Shown piece after piece: positions 13,726 to 15,426 of a stretch of DNA of 15,426 bases. The DNA comes from DATFLS01 sp964413425 (GTDB lineage: Bacteria; Fidelibacterota; JAANXI01), in the NCBI GenBank assembly GCA_964413425.1, contig CAYPST010000098.1, forward strand, positions 1-15,426, written 5' to 3'. Positions within the stretch are counted from its first letter, which is position 1. Every line of letters begins with the position of its first letter. The notes under the pieces were generated by a model. The model had not been told where the DNA came from. It saw only the letters and a list, made by a program, of their open reading frames with translations, and did not search any database. Both the position numbers and the translations under genes were made by a program.

Positions 13726-14100
13726 ATGATCCGAAAAATGATCGTTCCGGCAGTTCTGCTGGGTTTCATGATGAGCATGCTCATCACTCCCGGAGAACTT
13801 TTCGCCAAAAAGAAAAAAATCACAGATCCGGATGTAGTGTTAACCGTCAAAGGGATGGCGTGTTCCTACTGTGCTTTCGGGCTGGAAAAGAAGCTGAAAA
13901 AATTAAAGGGGGTACAGGATATTTACGTGGACATCAACGAGAGCCTGGTTCAGCTGAAACTGGACGAAGACGCACGGATCTCCGAAGCGGATCTTCGAAC
14001 CGCCGTCACCGATGCGGGCATGACCCTGGAGGAAATCAATTATCCCGGAAAAATGAAAACCACCGAAATACCACACATTCCCTCCCGCGGGCTCGGATGA
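13726..14100 (+). CDS. MerP-like exported heavy-metal-associated (HMA) domain protein
   Basis: A 124-residue protein. A signal sequence (MIRKMIVPAVLLGFMMSMLI, probable end near LFA) precedes a basic stretch (KKKKI) and one HMA domain (about 37-108). The metal motif is GMACSYC (Cys46, Cys49), and KLKKLKGVQDIYVDINESLV gives the typical helix-strand after it. HMA domains of this form bind Hg(II) or Cu(I) between the two cysteines. In a mer cluster a periplasmic one would act as MerP, scavenging Hg(II) for the membrane transporter. The C-terminal tail (KTTEIPHIPSRGLG) is longer than in classic MerP, and the tyrosine in the motif (CSYC) differs from the usual CAAC. AGGAG (13713-13717) lies 8 nt before the start. 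A copper role cannot be excluded. Confidence 0.78.
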   Translation: MIRKMIVPAVLLGFMMSMLITPGELFAKKKKITDPDVVLTVKGMACSYCAFGLEKKLKKLKGVQDIYVDINESLVQLKLDEDARISEADLRTAVTDAGMTLEEINYPGKMKTTEIPHIPSRGLG

Positions 14101-14192
14101 TTCGAAGTGACTCGTGAAACTTTTCAGGAGCATACAATTGGCAGAATCCAATCAATTTAACCAAACAGAAAGAAACAGAACCTAGCATAATT

Positions 14193-14510
14193 ATGAACCA
14201 GGATAATAAAACGCTGTTGCTCGCGGATCTGTCTTCGATAATTTTCGCCCTCCCCTGGTGCTGTATCATCCCGGCGGGGCTTTCATTCCTGGCGGTCTCT
14301 TTCTCCGCTGTCGGACGACTCTGGCTGGGACAGCTCACCTGGGTGTTTCTCCCGTTATCTATCCTGTTTCTGGGACGGGCAATCTGGTTGAATGTGATAA
14401 AGCGGCAGGGCGCACTCTGGAGCCGCTGGGTGACCGCCGGTGCGACAGTACTGATGATATCGCTCTGGATTTTCGGGCTCGGAGGGAATATTGTACAGGA
14501 GATTGGATGA
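14193..14510 (+). CDS. Small CC-motif membrane protein, MerT/MerC/MerF-like
   Basis: A 105-residue inner-membrane protein with three hydrophobic helices (about 12-38, 46-65 and 80-100). The first contains ALPWCCIIPAGLSFLA with vicinal Cys23 and Cys24, in the same place as in mercury transporters of the MerT, MerC and MerF groups. There are no other cysteines, so a second thiol pair is lacking, as in the short MerT at 8597. It lies 92 nt after the MerP-like gene and before the second merR. The Shine-Dalgarno is poor, so expression may be low. This is the third CC-type membrane protein in the window. Mercury transport is inferred from the motif and context. Confidence 0.62.
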   Translation: MNQDNKTLLLADLSSIIFALPWCCIIPAGLSFLAVSFSAVGRLWLGQLTWVFLPLSILFLGRAIWLNVIKRQGALWSRWVTAGATVLMISLWIFGLGGNIVQEIG

Positions 14511-14570
14511 TTGGTGATTGAGTGATTGGGTGGGCAACATACAAATGTCGATTTTTCCCAATCAGTCAAT
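14499..14570. repeat. Octamer-like repeats and 14-bp inverted repeat
   Basis: At 14501-14530 near-octamer words follow each other (ATTGGATG, ATTGGTG, ATTGAGTG, ATTGGG). The last part, ATTGAGTGATTGGG (14517-14530), is repeated inverted with one mismatch at 14557-14570 around a 26-nt loop. It starts at the 3' end of the CC membrane gene. It may act as an mRNA hairpin or be an expandable repeat. Confidence 0.5.
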
Positions 14571-14599
14571 ACTCCACTCAACCCAAAGAAAAACAAGTA

Positions 14600-14636
14600 A
14601 CGGCTTAAAGACCGTGGTTAGACGGGTTTAAGCCGT
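14600..14636. repeat. REP-like hairpin before the second merR
   Basis: ACGGCTTAAA (14600-14609) and TTTAAGCCGT (14627-14636) are a perfect 10-bp inverted repeat around a 17-nt loop that can pair further (ACCG...CGGGT). It ends about 36 bp before the merR start. It looks like a REP-type palindrome rather than a terminator, since no T-run follows. Confidence 0.55.
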
Positions 14637-14672
14637 GAACGATAAGGTGAATTCGATGAGAGAGGACACAGT

Positions 14673-15107
14673 ATGCCATCCTATAAAATCGGTGAGGCGG
14701 CGGAGAAAGCGGACGTGCACAAGGAGACGCTCCGGTATTATGAACGCCGGGGACTGATCCCCGAACCGGAGCGCCGCCGATCCGGCTATCGTATTTTCAC
14801 TGATGAACATATCGAACGGATCCGGTTCATCAAGCGAGCTCAGGAGCTGGGCTTCACCCTGAAAGAAATCGAGGACCTGTTGACCCTTCGGGTGGATGAA
14901 AACACCACCTGCGCCGATGTCCGGGACCGGGCAGACACCAAACTGGCGGAAGTGAAGGAAAAGATCGCCGAGCTGCAGCAAATCAAGAACGCCCTGCAGC
15001 ACCTGACCACGCTCTGCCAGGGCGAGGGCCCCACCAGTGAGTGCCCGATCCTGGATGCGATGAAGGGCTCCTCCGTCGCCATCCATGACACAACCCGTAT
15101 TTCTTAG
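14673..15107 (+). CDS. merR: Mercury-responsive regulator MerR (copy 2)
   Basis: A 144-residue MerR-family regulator, clearly divergent from copy 1. The winged helix (YKIGEAAEKADVHKETLRYY) has a recognition segment HKETLRYYER, close to the NKETIRYYER type of Gram-positive mercury MerR proteins. Hg(II)-binding cysteines are Cys80, Cys115 and Cys124 (TTCADV, TLCQGEGPTSECPIL), again with 35- and 9-residue spacing. An AGAGAGGA-type ribosome site (14656-14663) lies about 9 nt before the ATG. It is the last gene of the right-hand cluster, and no promoter of its own is obvious. The classic CCGTAC-type operator at 11988-12019 is its likely target, because the dyad of the merA operon is different. The short tail after CPIL (DAMKGSSVAIHDTTRIS) is normal in length. 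Confidence 0.93.
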   Translation: MPSYKIGEAAEKADVHKETLRYYERRGLIPEPERRRSGYRIFTDEHIERIRFIKRAQELGFTLKEIEDLLTLRVDENTTCADVRDRADTKLAEVKEKIAELQQIKNALQHLTTLCQGEGPTSECPILDAMKGSSVAIHDTTRIS

Positions 15108-15158
15108 TTCCACTCAAACGAAACCGTACGGGAGACGAGAAGCCGAAAACGATCCCGG

Positions 15159-15426
15159 CTACTGTGAAAACAGGTCTCTGTTTTTAGTAACCGTCCTCTG
15201 GCCGGATTCGACAACCGGGATGGTGATGGGAACCGGGATCGTGGACGGCGGCAGGCAGATTTTATCGTTACATGCCTGAAGGTGCAGCGAACTCTCCACA
15301 GTATAGTTTCCCGGTGTCAAGCTTTTTGCAATTCTTAGTTTGGCATAGATCGCAACCCCACCCTCTCATACACGGCTGACTTCCCATGCTGATGATTAGC
15401 GAATGCAACCCCGGTATTGTTTCCTG
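15159..15426 (-). pseudogene. DsbD N-terminal-domain protein, 3' part, interrupted by a small insertion
   Basis: On the minus strand, from about 15359 down to the TAG at 15159, the frame reads VAIYAKLRIAKSL, then YTVESSLHLQACNDKICLPP, and ends KNRDLFSQ. The QACND-x-x-CLPP motif is the signature of the periplasmic DsbD N-terminal domain, which passes reducing power to periplasmic thiol proteins. The ending resembles stand-alone DsbD_N proteins rather than full DsbD. Upstream, the frame meets TGA at 15366-15368. However, GGGGTTGC (minus strand) occurs at 15352-15359 and again at 15405-15412. Removing the 53 nt between equivalent positions gives an uninterrupted reading (GNNTGVAIYAKLRI). This suggests an insertion with an 8-bp target duplication or a local duplication. 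The gene runs off the window end, so its full state is unknown. Confidence 0.55.
15167..15185 (+). terminator. Weak possible terminator after the second merR
   Basis: AAAACAG-GTCT-CTGTTTT forms a 7-bp stem followed by one more T. It lies 60 bp past the merR stop, in the convergent position expected for a terminator. The stem is AT-rich and lies within the 3' end of the opposite gene, so the call is weak. Confidence 0.25.

Noticed and set aside
15361..15400. End of a group II intron or IS element
   Set aside because: A few words resembled intron sequence, but no domain V hairpin, intron-encoded protein or inverted ends could be found.

Overview
This window looks like an accessory metal and redox resistance island from a Gram-negative bacterium. 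The Gram-negative assignment rests on a Tat-exported multicopper oxidase, a periplasmic multihaem cytochrome, a predicted outer-membrane protein and a MacB-type permease. Base composition is moderately GC-rich by eye, Shine-Dalgarno sequences are strong (AGGAGG type) and several promoters match the sigma-70 consensus. GCCCCGTTGGGGC-type palindromes resemble the small REP elements I associate with FCB-group and related phyla. I cannot place the organism more precisely.

Layout. Positions 1-905 (minus) hold a MacB-type permease cut by the window edge, an ABC ATPase reduced to its C-terminal part, and an ECF sigma factor remnant joined to that ATPase at a short shared sequence. Positions 998-1212 are a palindrome-rich, inverted-repeat-bounded small element. 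An ArsR-rhodanese fusion (minus, 1274-1966) is divergent from a methionine-rich multicopper oxidase (plus, 2184-3812). From 4014 to 7020 (minus) lie a sulfide:quinone-oxidoreductase-like flavoprotein, a truncated membrane 4Fe-4S protein, a membrane-anchored CuA-type cupredoxin, a SHOCT-domain protein and an OsmC gene interrupted by an in-frame TAA. From 7145 to 9321 (minus) is a compact merR-merT-merA operon. A lone octahaem HAO-like cytochrome (plus, 9583-10821) follows, and then a methyltransferase gene (minus, 10936-11742) with two compensating frameshifts. From 11988 to 15107 (plus) is a second mercury cluster: a mer-type promoter, a MerT-like protein, a predicted outer-membrane protein, a MerP-like HMA protein, a second CC membrane protein and a second MerR. 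The right end (minus) is the 3' part of a DsbD N-terminal-domain gene that appears to carry a small insertion.

How the genes may work together. Two MerR-type promoters share one geometry (TTGACT, 20-bp spacer, TATATT, a 6-4-6 dyad) but have different dyad sequences. This suggests two Hg(II) regulons, one for reduction (merT-merA) and one for uptake or trafficking (outer-membrane protein, HMA protein, CC membrane proteins). Separately, the promoters of the ArsR-rhodanese gene and of the SQR-like gene share TATACT -10 boxes, 17-bp spacers and the operator-like motif TTATTC-N9-ATTGAA just downstream. This points to a sulfide or persulfide-responsive repressor circuit of the SqrR/BigR kind.

At least five genes are visibly broken: the ECF/ABC joint, the 4Fe-4S protein, OsmC, the methyltransferase and the DsbD domain gene. 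The island is therefore either decaying or, for the single-base lesions, affected by sequencing error.
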